From: Pseudomonas sp. PDM04
Lineage (GTDB): Bacteria > Pseudomonadota > Gammaproteobacteria > Pseudomonadales > Pseudomonadaceae
Length of the DNA: 64,000 bases
Reading direction: 5' to 3'
NCBI RefSeq assembly: GCF_014851765.1
Contig: NZ_JACVAI010000006.1
Location: forward strand, 474,774-538,773
Positions 52,810 to 61,973 of this stretch are shown one piece after another. The notes beneath the pieces are model-generated. The model made no database searches, was not told the origin of the DNA, and was given only the letters and a program-made list of their open reading frames with translations. A program made the translations under genes and the position numbers. Numbering within the stretch: position 1 is the stretch's first letter; the number at the start of each line of letters is the position of its first letter.

Positions 52810-53841
52810 TTATTTGTTGGCCCAAGCGATGAAGCGCTCTTCCAGGTCTTCACCGTGATCGATCCAGAATTCGGCGTCCGTCGCCCGTGCATTCTTCAGG
52901 TTGTCCGGTGATGTCGGCAACTTCTTGCCCACGGCTTCATCGACCAGCGCGATGGTGTTTGTGTTGCTTGGTCCATAGGGGATGGCCTCGACGAAGTTCT
53001 TTTGCTGGACCGGTGCACTGGCGAACGCGATGAAGTTTTCAGCCAGCGCCTTCTTCGGTGAGCCTTTGACGATCGCCCAGTGATCCAGGTCGTACAGGCT
53101 GCCGTTCCACTGCATCTCGAAGGACTGCCCCTCGGCCTGCGCCGAGGTGACACGCCCGTTATAGGCCGAGGTCATCACCACGTCGCCCGCCGCCAGCCAC
53201 TGCAACGGCTGCGCGCCGGACTCCCACCACTGGATATCGGGCTTGATCTGGTCCAGCTTGCGGAAGGCCCGCTGAACGCCCTCCTCGGTTCCGAGCAAGG
53301 TGTAGACGTCTTCCTTGGCGACGCCGTCTGCCAGCAGGGCAAACTCAAGGGTGAACTTGGCGCCACGCCGCAGGCCACGCTTGCCGGGGTATTTCTTCAC
53401 ATCCCAGAAATCCGCCCAGCCTTGCGGTGCACTGGCGAGTTTTTTCGGATCGTAGGTCAGTACGGTAGACCAGATGAAGATACCGACGCCGCAATCGCTG
53501 ACGGCCGCCGGGAGGAAATCCTCTTTCTTGCCGATCCGAGACCAGTCCAGCGGCTCGAACAGACCTTCGCTGCAACCGCGAAGCAGCTCGGGTGACTCGA
53601 CTTCAACCACGTCCCAACTGGTTTTGCCGGTGTCGGCCATGACCCTGATCTTGGCCATTTCGCCGTTGTAGTCATCGGCGGTGACCGCCACATTCTTCTG
53701 TGCAGTGAACGGCTTGTAGAACGCTTTTTCCTGGGCCTGGCGGTTGTTGCCGCCGAACGACACCACGGTGAGTTTTTCGGCTGCGCTCAGAGGGCCGGCA
53801 AGGGCTCCAAGCATCAGTACAGCTGCAATTTTCCGGTTCAT
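52810..53841 (-). CDS. ABC transporter binding protein (PotD-like family 1)
   Basis: The 343-residue periplasmic binding protein has a Sec signal (MNRKIAAVLMLGALAGPLSAAE), then LTVVSFGGNNRQAQ and the YNGEMAKIRVMADTGKTSWD segment of the spermidine/putrescine-like group. No permease or ATPase is nearby. It is co-directional with the kinase and PLP genes, so it probably brings in the amino compound they use through a transporter encoded elsewhere. Confidence 0.83.
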   Translation of the reverse strand: MNRKIAAVLMLGALAGPLSAAEKLTVVSFGGNNRQAQEKAFYKPFTAQKNVAVTADDYNGEMAKIRVMADTGKTSWDVVEVESPELLRGCSEGLFEPLDWSRIGKKEDFLPAAVSDCGVGIFIWSTVLTYDPKKLASAPQGWADFWDVKKYPGKRGLRRGAKFTLEFALLADGVAKEDVYTLLGTEEGVQRAFRKLDQIKPDIQWWESGAQPLQWLAAGDVVMTSAYNGRVTSAQAEGQSFEMQWNGSLYDLDHWAIVKGSPKKALAENFIAFASAPVQQKNFVEAIPYGPSNTNTIALVDEAVGKKLPTSPDNLKNARATDAEFWIDHGEDLEERFIAWANK

Positions 53842-54073
53842 GCGTCTCTCCGATTCGCTACGTGCGTTGGCGGCAGCTTTAAGGGATGGCAGGTGGTTTT
53901 TTTGTTTTTGGCAGCAGTGTTTCGGTCAGCGCCGGGTGTCATGCACCTGGTGGCCGGCACCCGGGATCGATCCCGAGGCGCGGCTCATTAGTACCATATT
54001 TAGAATATGATGCATCATAATTTTTATTGGTATAGTCTGATCACTGCCATCCAACCCCGGGAGCGCCTTTAAT

Positions 54074-54808
54074 ATGTCCGAGCAACGAACCCTCCTCCTC
54101 ACTGGTGCGAGCCGCGGTATCGGCCATGCCACGGTGAAGCACTTCAACGCCGCAGGCTGGCGCGTCTTCACCGCGTCCCGACACGACTGGACCGAAGGCT
54201 GCCCCTGGGCGGAGGGGCTGCTGAACCACATCCACCTGGACCTGGAAGACATCGACGAGGTCCGCCGCAGCCTCCCGGCCATCCGCGAAAAACTCGGCGG
54301 GCGTCTGGATGCGCTGGTCAACAACGCAGGCATTTCACCCAAGGGCGAGGCCGGCGCGCGACTGGGCGTGCTGGAGTCCGACTACGCCACCTGGCTCAGC
54401 GTCTTCAACGTCAACCTGTTTTCCACGGCCCTGCTCGCCCAGGGGCTGTTCGATGAACTCAAGGCTGCGCAGGGCTCGGTGATCAACGTCACCTCGATTG
54501 CCGGCTCCCGGGTACACCCCTTTGCCGGGGTTGCCTATGCCTGCTCGAAAGCGGCGCTGGCCGCGTTGACGCGAGAGATGGCGCACGACTTCGGACCCCA
54601 CGGCGTGCGGGTCAACGCGATTGCCCCGGGCGAAATCGAGACCTCGATCCTGTCGGCCGGGACGGAGCTGATCGTCGACCAGCAAATCCCCATGCATCGC
54701 CTTGGAAAGCCCGAAGAAGTCGCGTCCCTGGTGCATTTTCTATGCACCCGCGGCGCGTCCTATATCAATGGCTCGGAAATCCATGTCAACGGAGGCCAGC
54801 ACGTTTGA
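54074..54808 (+). CDS. SDR-family oxidoreductase (intact active site)
   Basis: The 244-residue classical SDR has TGASRGIG near residues 11-18, NNAGISPKG, catalytic Ser in VTSIAGS and intact YACSK (YxxxK). GGGAGC lies upstream of the ATG. It is divergent from the binding-protein gene and followed by a GntR regulator after 69 bases. It may oxidise or reduce an intermediate of the local amino-compound pathway, for example the semialdehyde or an alcohol. Confidence 0.87.
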   Translation: MSEQRTLLLTGASRGIGHATVKHFNAAGWRVFTASRHDWTEGCPWAEGLLNHIHLDLEDIDEVRRSLPAIREKLGGRLDALVNNAGISPKGEAGARLGVLESDYATWLSVFNVNLFSTALLAQGLFDELKAAQGSVINVTSIAGSRVHPFAGVAYACSKAALAALTREMAHDFGPHGVRVNAIAPGEIETSILSAGTELIVDQQIPMHRLGKPEEVASLVHFLCTRGASYINGSEIHVNGGQHV

Positions 54809-54877
54809 AATAGTCTGGAAATCCCGGCCGGAAACTCCCATCATTCGGGCCGGGCATCCGCCGTAGACGAGCGACCA

Positions 54878-55549
54878 ATGAGCAACCCCTACCCCATTCA
54901 GACCCTCAAGCATTCCTACTTGGGCAGCGGCATCTATGAGCTGCTGCGCGAGGCCCTGATCACGGGACGTTTCCAGCCCGACGACCGGTTGCGCATCCGC
55001 GACCTGGCGGAGCAACTGGGCACCAGCGTCACGCCGGTACGCGATGCGATCCTGCAACTGGCGAAGGAACAGGCGTTGATCCTCAAGACCCCGCGCGACA
55101 TCCGCGTGCCGATCCTCACGGCCGCGCAGTACGGCGAAATCCGCAGCATCCGGTTGGCACTCGAGGGCTTGGCGGCTGAAACCGCCGCGTCGCTGGTCAC
55201 CGACAGCCAGCTCGACGACCTGCAAGGCTGCATCGAACGCAACATCGCCGCCATCAACGCCCAGGACCTGCAGGCAGCGCTCAAGTGCAACCAGGAATTT
55301 CACTACGCGCTGACCACCATCGCCGGCATGCCTGTGCTGGCCGGTCTGCTGGACAGCCTGTGGATGCGCACCGGTCCGCTGATCGCGCGGGCCTATGGCA
55401 ACTTCAACGAGCGGATGGCCATCGACCATCACTGGGAAGTGCTCGATGCCCTGAAACGGCGCGACGGCGCAGCGGCGCGCAAGGCGATTTGCTGCGACAT
55501 CCTCGATGGTAACCAGAAGATGCTCGAGTACATCGAACAGAGCGTCTGA
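54878..55549 (+). CDS. GntR-family regulator (FCD type)
   Basis: The 223-residue protein has an N-terminal GntR winged helix (about 18-80, LIREALITGRFQPDDRLR-like and RIRDLAEQLGTSVTPVRDAI). A C-terminal helical FCD domain binds a metal and a small carboxylate in relatives (EIRSIRLALEGLAAE). It follows the SDR and probably controls the divergent kinase/PLP operon and the SDR. Confidence 0.9.
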   Translation: MSNPYPIQTLKHSYLGSGIYELLREALITGRFQPDDRLRIRDLAEQLGTSVTPVRDAILQLAKEQALILKTPRDIRVPILTAAQYGEIRSIRLALEGLAAETAASLVTDSQLDDLQGCIERNIAAINAQDLQAALKCNQEFHYALTTIAGMPVLAGLLDSLWMRTGPLIARAYGNFNERMAIDHHWEVLDALKRRDGAAARKAICCDILDGNQKMLEYIEQSV

Positions 55550-55550
55550 C

Positions 55551-56474
55551 TCAACGAACGGTCGGGTGTCTGGCCCGTGACTGCCGTGCGAACTCGTTTG
55601 GCGTCCTTCCCGTGTGCTGGCGGAAAGCCCGGCTGAAGGTCGCCTGGGAAGAAAAACTCAGGATCATCGCCACCTCGGCGACAGAATGAGCGCTATAGGT
55701 GAGCAGGTACCTCGCGCGCTCCATACGCCGCTCGTTGACATAGCGCTGCGGCGTCTTGCCGGTGACAGCCTTGAAAGAACGGGCGAAATGAAAGCGGCTG
55801 AGATACGCCACGGCAGCCAGGTCGTCGAGGCTGATATTCGCCTCGATGTTGTCCTCGATGTAATCCATCACCTGGCGAATGCGTTTGACCCCTGGATTGG
55901 GCACACGCTCCAGTGATGCCAGGCGAGCCGGCGCGGTACTGGTAAATCGCTGAATGAGCCGGGCGGCGGCGCTGCACGCCAGCGACTCGACCAGCAACTT
56001 CCCCGACGGCGTCGAATGCTGCATCTCCATGAGGATGGCATTGCCGATACTGGCGATCAGATCGTCTTCAAAACCGCGCTCAAAGCGCATCGTCAAATAC
56101 TCGCTGCCATCGAAACATTCACCCAGCGCCTCGGCAGAAAAATGCTCGGCTCCCAGGTGCACGTGCAACAGGTCGGGCATGCGAGCCGAAAGCAGGACCA
56201 GGTCTTCCTGAATGCCTTTGGGGCAGATCCACGCCATTCCGCGCCGGGTCGGCGTCTGCTCGACGACATCGTAGGCCTTGCGAGTCACCACCGAGCCGCT
56301 GTCGCCCCGGGCATCGAGTACCAGTTCGGTGGTCGGTTGGCGGGTGTTTTTGGCGATAACACCGTCGCTATGGCTGCGCACTTCGGCAAGCAGGCCCATC
56401 CAGTTGCGGTCTGCCGACGAGAGCAGCAATCCGGATGAACTGTATTTTTCGAGTTTATAGCGAAGGAGCGGCAT
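55551..56474 (-). CDS. AraC-family regulator
   Basis: The 307-residue protein has a C-terminal AraC helix-turn-helix pair (about residues 205-300, LDDLAAVAYLSRFHFARSFK and VAEVAMILSFSSQATFSRAF) and an unassigned N-terminal sensing domain. It converges with the GntR gene, whose stop is one base away. Its target is not clear; both the amino-compound cluster and the nitric oxide reductase gene are near. Confidence 0.85.
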   Translation of the reverse strand: MPLLRYKLEKYSSSGLLLSSADRNWMGLLAEVRSHSDGVIAKNTRQPTTELVLDARGDSGSVVTRKAYDVVEQTPTRRGMAWICPKGIQEDLVLLSARMPDLLHVHLGAEHFSAEALGECFDGSEYLTMRFERGFEDDLIASIGNAILMEMQHSTPSGKLLVESLACSAAARLIQRFTSTAPARLASLERVPNPGVKRIRQVMDYIEDNIEANISLDDLAAVAYLSRFHFARSFKAVTGKTPQRYVNERRMERARYLLTYSAHSVAEVAMILSFSSQATFSRAFRQHTGRTPNEFARQSRARHPTVR

Positions 56475-56563
56475 CGAGACTTCTCTTGGCCCAGTCGTTC
56501 AAGGGTCCGGCGAAGTCTCACACTCCGGGCGCCTTCCTGGCAACCGGCAGGCGAATGGCCGAC

Positions 56564-56598
56564 ACAAAAACGCCAGGCGGTTCGATGCGCCTGGCGTT
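56564..56598 (-). terminator. Intrinsic terminator of norZ
   Basis: On the minus strand an 11-bp perfect stem (AACGCCAGGCG and CGCCTGGCGTT) with an 8-base loop is followed by TTTTT. It lies 19 bases downstream of the nitric oxide reductase stop codon. Confidence 0.85.
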
Positions 56599-56616
56599 GC
56601 CCGTCTTGAGCCTTGG

Positions 56617-58890
56617 CTAAGGCCGAGTGATGATCCCCACCGCTGAGGCCCCTGCTCTCTCGGAGGTTCCCAGCAACCCTTTGGTGATTTGCCAGATCAC
56701 CGCAAACGCGCCGATCAGGAACACGATGTCGCCGAAGGTGCGCACCCAGCGCAGGGTTTGCAGCAGGTCCTGTTGCATGAACGCCTCGCTGCGGGCGTAC
56801 CACAGGCCCTGGCTGGCGCTGGCGTAGAACTGCAGAATGCCGATGGGCAGCAGGCTGGTGAAAATCATCAGCGCCAGCCCCCCGTTGAGCCACCAGAAAC
56901 CGGTGTTCATCAGGCGATCGTTGAACTGCAGGTTCGGCCGCAGGTAACGCAGGATCAGCAGACTGAAACCCAGAGCCAACGAGCCGTAGACGCCGAACAA
57001 CGCGGCGTGGGCGTGCAGTGGCGTGGTGTTCAGGCCCTGGATGTAATACAGCGAAATCGGCGGGTTGATCAGGAACCCGAAGACACCGGCCCCGAGCATG
57101 TTCCAGAACGCGGTGGCGATGAAAAACTGCAGCGGCCAGCGAATTTTCGTCATCCACGCCGCGCGTTCCTTGAGGTGCCAGTTTTCCCAGGCCTCATAAC
57201 CCAGCAAAATGAGCGGGACCACTTCCAGTGCACTGAACGTCGCGCCGACCGCCATCACCGGTGTGGTGGTGCCGGAAAAATAGATATGGTGGAAGGTGCC
57301 GGGCACGCCACCGAGCATGAACAGCGAGGCCGACCCCAGCGTCGCGGTCGTCGCCAGGCGCTTGGACACCAGGCCCATGCTGGTGAAGATGAACGCCAGC
57401 GCGGTGGTGGCAAACACTTCGAAGAAGCCTTCGACCCACAGATGCACGACCCACCAGCGCCAGTATTCCATGACCGACAGGTTGGTGCGTTCGCCGTAGA
57501 ACAGGCCCGCGCCATAGAACAGACCGATGGCGATCACCGAACAGGCCAATAGCGCCAGCAGGTTTTTGTCACCGGGCTGGCGCAGGGCAGGCACCATCGC
57601 GCGCAGCATCAGCACCAGCCAGAACACGATCCCGGCAAACTTGGCGATCTGCCACAGGCGGCCCAGGTCGACGTACTCGTAACCCTGGTGACCGAGCCAG
57701 AAACTCCATTCGACGGGCATCAGTTGCGCGATGGCGAGGAAGTTGCCGGTGTAGGAACCCACGACCACCAGCACCAGGGCCCAGAACAACAGGTCCACGC
57801 CCAGCTTCTGGTATTTGGGGTCTTTGCCGCCGTTGATGAATGGCGCCAGGAACAGCCCGGCGGCGAGGAAACCGGTGGCAATCCAGAACATCGCGCTCTG
57901 CAGATGCCAGGTCCGGGTCAGCGAATAGGGGAACCACTTCGACAGCGGCAGGCCGTAGAAATCCTGGCCCTCAACGGTGTAGTGCGCGGTCACGCCGCCC
58001 ATCATGACCTGGAAGCCGAACAGTGCACCGACCAGCAGCAAATATTTGCCAAGGGCTTTTTGCGACGGTGTCAGGGTGATCAGGCTCAGAGGATCCTGCG
58101 CAGGCACCGTGGGTGAGCCCTCCTCGTGGTTACGCAGGAACGCCCAGCCCCAGACCAGGAAGCCGATGCCCGCCAGCAGTACGACGATGCTGATGACCGA
58201 CCAGACCATGTTCTCGGCCGTGGCGTTGTTATCGATCAGGGGTTCGTGGGGCCAGTTGTTGGTGTAGGTCGCGTTCAGTCCGTCACGCTCAGTGGCGGCG
58301 GCCCAGGCGGTCCAGAAGAAAAAGTGAGTGAGCTGCTGACGCCGGGCCGGGTCAGGCATCGTCACCTCTTTCATCGCGAAACTCTGGCGGCTGCTACTCA
58401 GCGATGGATCGCCACCGAAGAGCGCATCGTAATAGGCGCCCGTCTGCCGGATCGCCTGGATGCGGCGTTCACTGAGCACCAGGGTGCCATCGACCAGGCG
58501 GTTGCTGCGGTATTCGCGTTTGAGTTGATGACGCAGCAAGGCTTGCTGATCGCCATCGATCTCGGCGTAGGCCTTGCCATAACCCTGCTGTGCGGCCAAG
58601 TCCAGCCAGGCGAGCAGTTCGCGGTGCAGCCAGTCGGCCGTCCAGTCCGGCGCCTGGTACGCACCGTGACCCCAGATCGAGCCCAGCTGCATGCCGCCGA
58701 CACTTTGCCAAGCGGTTTGGCCATCAAGAATGTCCACGGACTGAAACAGCAATTGGCCGCTGGCACTTTGCACTCGCTCGGGAATCGGCGGGGCCTGGCG
58801 ATAGATCTCACGCCCGAACCAGCCCAGCAGGCAAAAAGTCACGCCTAATATCCCGATCAGGTACCACCATAACTTTCGATATTCACCCAT
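56617..58890 (-). CDS. norZ: NorZ, quinol-dependent nitric oxide reductase (qNOR)
   Basis: qNOR reduces two NO to N2O with electrons directly from quinol. The 757-residue single-chain protein has the qNOR pattern: an N-terminal helix and a periplasmic NorC-like domain lacking the haem c CxxCH, then the NorB-like 12-helix core with haem-copper oxidase histidines (HLWVEGFFEVF, GTFHHIYFSG, HAHAALFGVYGS). GAGGTG precedes the ATG. No norQ/norD follow, which fits the qNOR type. Together with nir and nos it closes the NO step of denitrification or serves in NO detoxification. Confidence 0.93.
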   Translation of the reverse strand: MGEYRKLWWYLIGILGVTFCLLGWFGREIYRQAPPIPERVQSASGQLLFQSVDILDGQTAWQSVGGMQLGSIWGHGAYQAPDWTADWLHRELLAWLDLAAQQGYGKAYAEIDGDQQALLRHQLKREYRSNRLVDGTLVLSERRIQAIRQTGAYYDALFGGDPSLSSSRQSFAMKEVTMPDPARRQQLTHFFFWTAWAAATERDGLNATYTNNWPHEPLIDNNATAENMVWSVISIVVLLAGIGFLVWGWAFLRNHEEGSPTVPAQDPLSLITLTPSQKALGKYLLLVGALFGFQVMMGGVTAHYTVEGQDFYGLPLSKWFPYSLTRTWHLQSAMFWIATGFLAAGLFLAPFINGGKDPKYQKLGVDLLFWALVLVVVGSYTGNFLAIAQLMPVEWSFWLGHQGYEYVDLGRLWQIAKFAGIVFWLVLMLRAMVPALRQPGDKNLLALLACSVIAIGLFYGAGLFYGERTNLSVMEYWRWWVVHLWVEGFFEVFATTALAFIFTSMGLVSKRLATTATLGSASLFMLGGVPGTFHHIYFSGTTTPVMAVGATFSALEVVPLILLGYEAWENWHLKERAAWMTKIRWPLQFFIATAFWNMLGAGVFGFLINPPISLYYIQGLNTTPLHAHAALFGVYGSLALGFSLLILRYLRPNLQFNDRLMNTGFWWLNGGLALMIFTSLLPIGILQFYASASQGLWYARSEAFMQQDLLQTLRWVRTFGDIVFLIGAFAVIWQITKGLLGTSERAGASAVGIITRP

Positions 58891-59285
58891 ATGTCACCTC
58901 AATTTGCCAATACGGTCGAATGCCAAGGCATGCGTTTATTTCTCGCGCATCCGTACATGACTGTTTATTCATTTATATTTTTTCTTTGGATACCGTTATG
59001 TAACGGCGAACACGAACCCATTACTCGAAGTCAACCCGAGCAATCATTCCATTTCGTGAAACCCTCGGCACAGAGCCTTTTTAGCTATAAATACCGTGCA
59101 CCACCCATATTGAAAAATACCGCTAATACAGCAATTAACACCCTATCAGCAAAACATCGAATTACCCCTGAAGCCAACAAGCCATCACAACTATTTGCAC
59201 CCTTTAACACCGCATTACAACGGACTAAACCATAGTAAGCAGGCAAATTGTTCAGCTTGATCCGGATTAATCAGGAGCATTTCCC
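58891..59285. promoter_or_regulatory. AT-rich norZ / hydrolase divergent region
   Basis: These 395 bases are clearly richer in A/T than both neighbours. They hold no gene I trust; an open frame at 58891-59235 is low-complexity and has no good start. The region carries CCGTTATGTAACGG, a 14-base palindrome (58993-59006), and an FNR-box-like TTGATCCGGATTAA (59257-59270). The latter has one mismatch and, on the minus strand, TATGGT 22 bases on. If real, this would give norZ a leader of about 330 bases. No clear NorR or sigma-54 site was found. Confidence 0.55.
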
Positions 59286-60269
59286 ATGGCAGACGATTCC
59301 TCACTTTCACCTGACGAAACAGTGCGTCGAAACTTGTTGCTGGGTGGCTTGGCGACGGCGGTCGTGGCTGCCTTGCCGGCTTCCGCTTCAGCGGCCTCCG
59401 TTAAAACCGCTCCCTCCAATGCAAAAGGAACCCAGGGCATGGCAACCATCGCGACCAAAGAAGGTGTTGAGCTTTACTACAAGGATTGGGGCCCGAAGGA
59501 TGGCCCGGTCGTAACCTTGAGCCATGGTTGGCCATTGAACGCTGACAGCTGGGATTACCAGGCTTTTTTCCTGGCATCCAAGGGCTTTCGTGTGATTGCC
59601 CACGACCGCCGCGGTCATGGCCGCTCGAGCCAGCCCTGGGACGGCAACGACATGGATCACTACGCCGATGACCTGGCCACCGTGATCAATACGCTGGACC
59701 TGCGTAACGTGACCGTGATCGGTTTCTCGACCGGTGGCGGTGAAGTCGCGCGCTACATCGGACGCCACGGCACCTCCCGCGTAGCGAAGATCGGCCTGAT
59801 TTCAGCCGTACCGCCACTGATGCTGAAAACCGCGAAAAACCCGGGCGGCCTGCCGATCGAAGTCTTCGACGGCATCCGCAACGGCATGCTGGCCGACCGT
59901 TCGCAAATCTTCAAGGACATCCCGGCCGGGCCGTTCTACGGGTTCAACCGCCCGGGCGCCAAGACCTCCCAGGGCATGATTGACGCCTGGTGGATGCAGG
60001 GCATGGCAGGCGGGTTCAAGAATACTTTCGACTCTGTCAAGGCGTTCTCGGAAACCGACTTCACCGAAGACCTGAAAAAATTCGACAAACCAACGCTGAT
60101 CATCCATGGCGATGACGACCAGATCGTGCCGATCGACGCGGCGGGCCGCGCCTCGAAGAAGCTGGTGCCCCACGCCCTGTTGAAAGTGTATCCGGGTGCC
60201 CCGCATGGCTTGACCGAGACCCATAAGGATCAGTGCAACCAGGACCTGCTGGCCTTCCTGCGCAGCTGA
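59286..60269 (+). CDS. Exported haloperoxidase/esterase-like alpha/beta-hydrolase
   Basis: The 327-residue protein has an N-terminal extension with a twin-arginine (VRRNLLLGG) and a hydrophobic stretch, so it is probably Tat-exported. The rest matches non-haem chloroperoxidases/arylesterases: HGWPLNADSW, nucleophile in VIGFSTGGGE (Ser near 148), Asp in HGDDDQIVP and His in GAPHGLTETH. AGGAG precedes the ATG. It is divergent from norZ and followed by a catalase gene after about 180 bases. The exact substrate is unknown; such enzymes hydrolyse esters and can make peracids. Confidence 0.87.
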   Translation: MADDSSLSPDETVRRNLLLGGLATAVVAALPASASAASVKTAPSNAKGTQGMATIATKEGVELYYKDWGPKDGPVVTLSHGWPLNADSWDYQAFFLASKGFRVIAHDRRGHGRSSQPWDGNDMDHYADDLATVINTLDLRNVTVIGFSTGGGEVARYIGRHGTSRVAKIGLISAVPPLMLKTAKNPGGLPIEVFDGIRNGMLADRSQIFKDIPAGPFYGFNRPGAKTSQGMIDAWWMQGMAGGFKNTFDSVKAFSETDFTEDLKKFDKPTLIIHGDDDQIVPIDAAGRASKKLVPHALLKVYPGAPHGLTETHKDQCNQDLLAFLRS

Positions 60270-60446
60270 CCTCAACCAACGCATCCTCAGTACGCTCCCC
60301 CCTCTTTAGCTACGGGTAACGCCAGGTTCTTACCGCTTATGCCGGATGAACCCGAGAGATTCTGATGGCGACTGGTGATCACCTCAGCCCGGACTCTGTC
60401 GTCGTTATCCGTAGCTCTTTTTATTGCACCATCGAGAGGCTACGCC

Positions 60447-61886
60447 ATGTCGAATCACAAACTGACAACGGCCAACGGCGCTCCCGTCGTTGACAACTTC
60501 AACACCCAAACCGCCGGCCCCCGCGGTCCTGCCTTGCTGCAAGACGTCTGGTTGCTGGAAAAACTGGCGCACTTCGATCGCGAGGTGATCCCTGAACGGC
60601 GCATGCACGCCAAGGGCGCGGGTGCTTTCGGCACGTTTACCGTGACCCACGACATCACCCGTTACACCAGGGCCGACCTGTTCAGTGCGGTCGGCAAACA
60701 AACGCCAATGTTCACCCGATTCTCCACGGTAGCGGGCGAGCGCGGTGCCGCCGATGCCGAACGGGACATTCGCGGTTTCGCCATGAAGTTCTATACCGAA
60801 CAAGGCAACTGGGATCTGGTGGGCAACAACACCCCAGTGTTTTTCTTTCGCGATCCGCTGCGTTTCCCAGACCTCAACCACGCCGTCAAACGCGATCCGC
60901 GCACCGGCATGCGCAGCGCCCAGAACAATTGGGACTTCTGGTCGTCACTGCCCGAAGCGCTGCACCAGGTGACCATCGTCATGAGCGAGCGCGGGATTCC
61001 TCGCAGTTATCGACACATGCACGGCTTTGGCAGCCACACCTTCAGCCTGATCAATGCCAACAATGAACGACACTGGGTCAAGTTCACCTTCAAGACCCAG
61101 CAAGGCATTGCAAACCTGAGCGATGAACAAGCCAGACAGCTGGTGGGTGAAGATCGTGAAAGTCATCACCGCGACCTGTTCGATAGCATCGAAGCGGGAG
61201 ACTTTCCACGCTGGACCCTGTACATACAGGTGATGACGCCGGCCCAGGCACAGGCCCATCCGGTGAACCCGTTCGACCTCACCAAGGTCTGGCCCCATGG
61301 CGACTATCCGCTGATCGAAGTTGGGTTCTTCGAGCTCAATCGCAACCCGCAAAACGTCTTTGCCGACGTTGAACAAGCCGCGTTCAGCCCGGCCAATATC
61401 GTACCCGGCATCGGTTTTTCGCCGGACCGCATGCTCCAGGCACGCCTGTTCTCCTACGGCGACGCTGCACGCTATCGCCTGGGGGTCAATCACAACCAGA
61501 TCCCGGTCAATCAACCCCAGTGCCCGGTGCACAGCTTCCATCGTGACGGTGCCATGCGTGTCGACGGCAACCATGGCGGCACGCTGTCCTACGTACCCAA
61601 CGGACGGGGCGAATGGCTGGATCAGCCTGAATGGCGCGAGCCGCCACTGGAGCTCTCCGGTGCTGCCGGTCACTGGGACCACCGCGTTGACGACGATCAC
61701 TATGAACAACCCGGCAATCTGTTCCGACAGATGAACGACCAGGAGAAACAGGCGCTATTCGAAAACACCGCACGTTCACTGCAATCGGTGACACGGGAGG
61801 TTCAATTGCGCCACATTGCCAACTGCAACAAGGCTGATGTCGGTTACGGTGCAGGCGTCGCGAGCGCGTTGGCGGCGCTCGGCTAA
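60447..61886 (+). CDS. Monofunctional haem catalase, KatA-like
   Basis: The 479-residue clade-III-type catalase is very close to KatA of Pseudomonas in the N-terminal half (VVDNFNTQTAGPRGPALLQD, with catalytic His54 in RRMHAKGAGAFG, and FSTVAGERGAADAERD). The proximal haem Tyr is in RLFSYGDAARYRLG. I chose the ATG at 60447 (GAGAGG upstream); the frame is open upstream without support. It shares direction with the haloperoxidase-like gene, though a 177-base gap makes a separate promoter possible. Confidence 0.93.
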   Translation: MSNHKLTTANGAPVVDNFNTQTAGPRGPALLQDVWLLEKLAHFDREVIPERRMHAKGAGAFGTFTVTHDITRYTRADLFSAVGKQTPMFTRFSTVAGERGAADAERDIRGFAMKFYTEQGNWDLVGNNTPVFFFRDPLRFPDLNHAVKRDPRTGMRSAQNNWDFWSSLPEALHQVTIVMSERGIPRSYRHMHGFGSHTFSLINANNERHWVKFTFKTQQGIANLSDEQARQLVGEDRESHHRDLFDSIEAGDFPRWTLYIQVMTPAQAQAHPVNPFDLTKVWPHGDYPLIEVGFFELNRNPQNVFADVEQAAFSPANIVPGIGFSPDRMLQARLFSYGDAARYRLGVNHNQIPVNQPQCPVHSFHRDGAMRVDGNHGGTLSYVPNGRGEWLDQPEWREPPLELSGAAGHWDHRVDDDHYEQPGNLFRQMNDQEKQALFENTARSLQSVTREVQLRHIANCNKADVGYGAGVASALAALG

Positions 61887-61918
61887 GGCACTGACAACGT
61901 CCGTCGCCAAACCGGGAT

Positions 61919-61954
61919 TGCCTTGTGGTGCGAGCCGACTCGCGCCACAAGGCA
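61919..61954. terminator. Strong hairpin between catalase and regulator (REP-like)
   Basis: TGCCTTGTGGTGCGAG and CTCGCGCCACAAGGCA pair over 16 positions (one T-G) around a CCGA loop. It lies between two convergent genes and resembles the GTGGCGAG class of Pseudomonas repeats. It could end transcription from both sides, although no T-tract is present. Confidence 0.65.
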
Positions 61955-61973
61955 TGACACCCAGACCGAATAT

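Noticed and set aside
58891..59235. Open frame of 114 codons reading away from norZ
   Set aside because: It lies in AT-rich intergenic DNA, has no convincing ribosome site and low-complexity content, and covers the likely promoter region.
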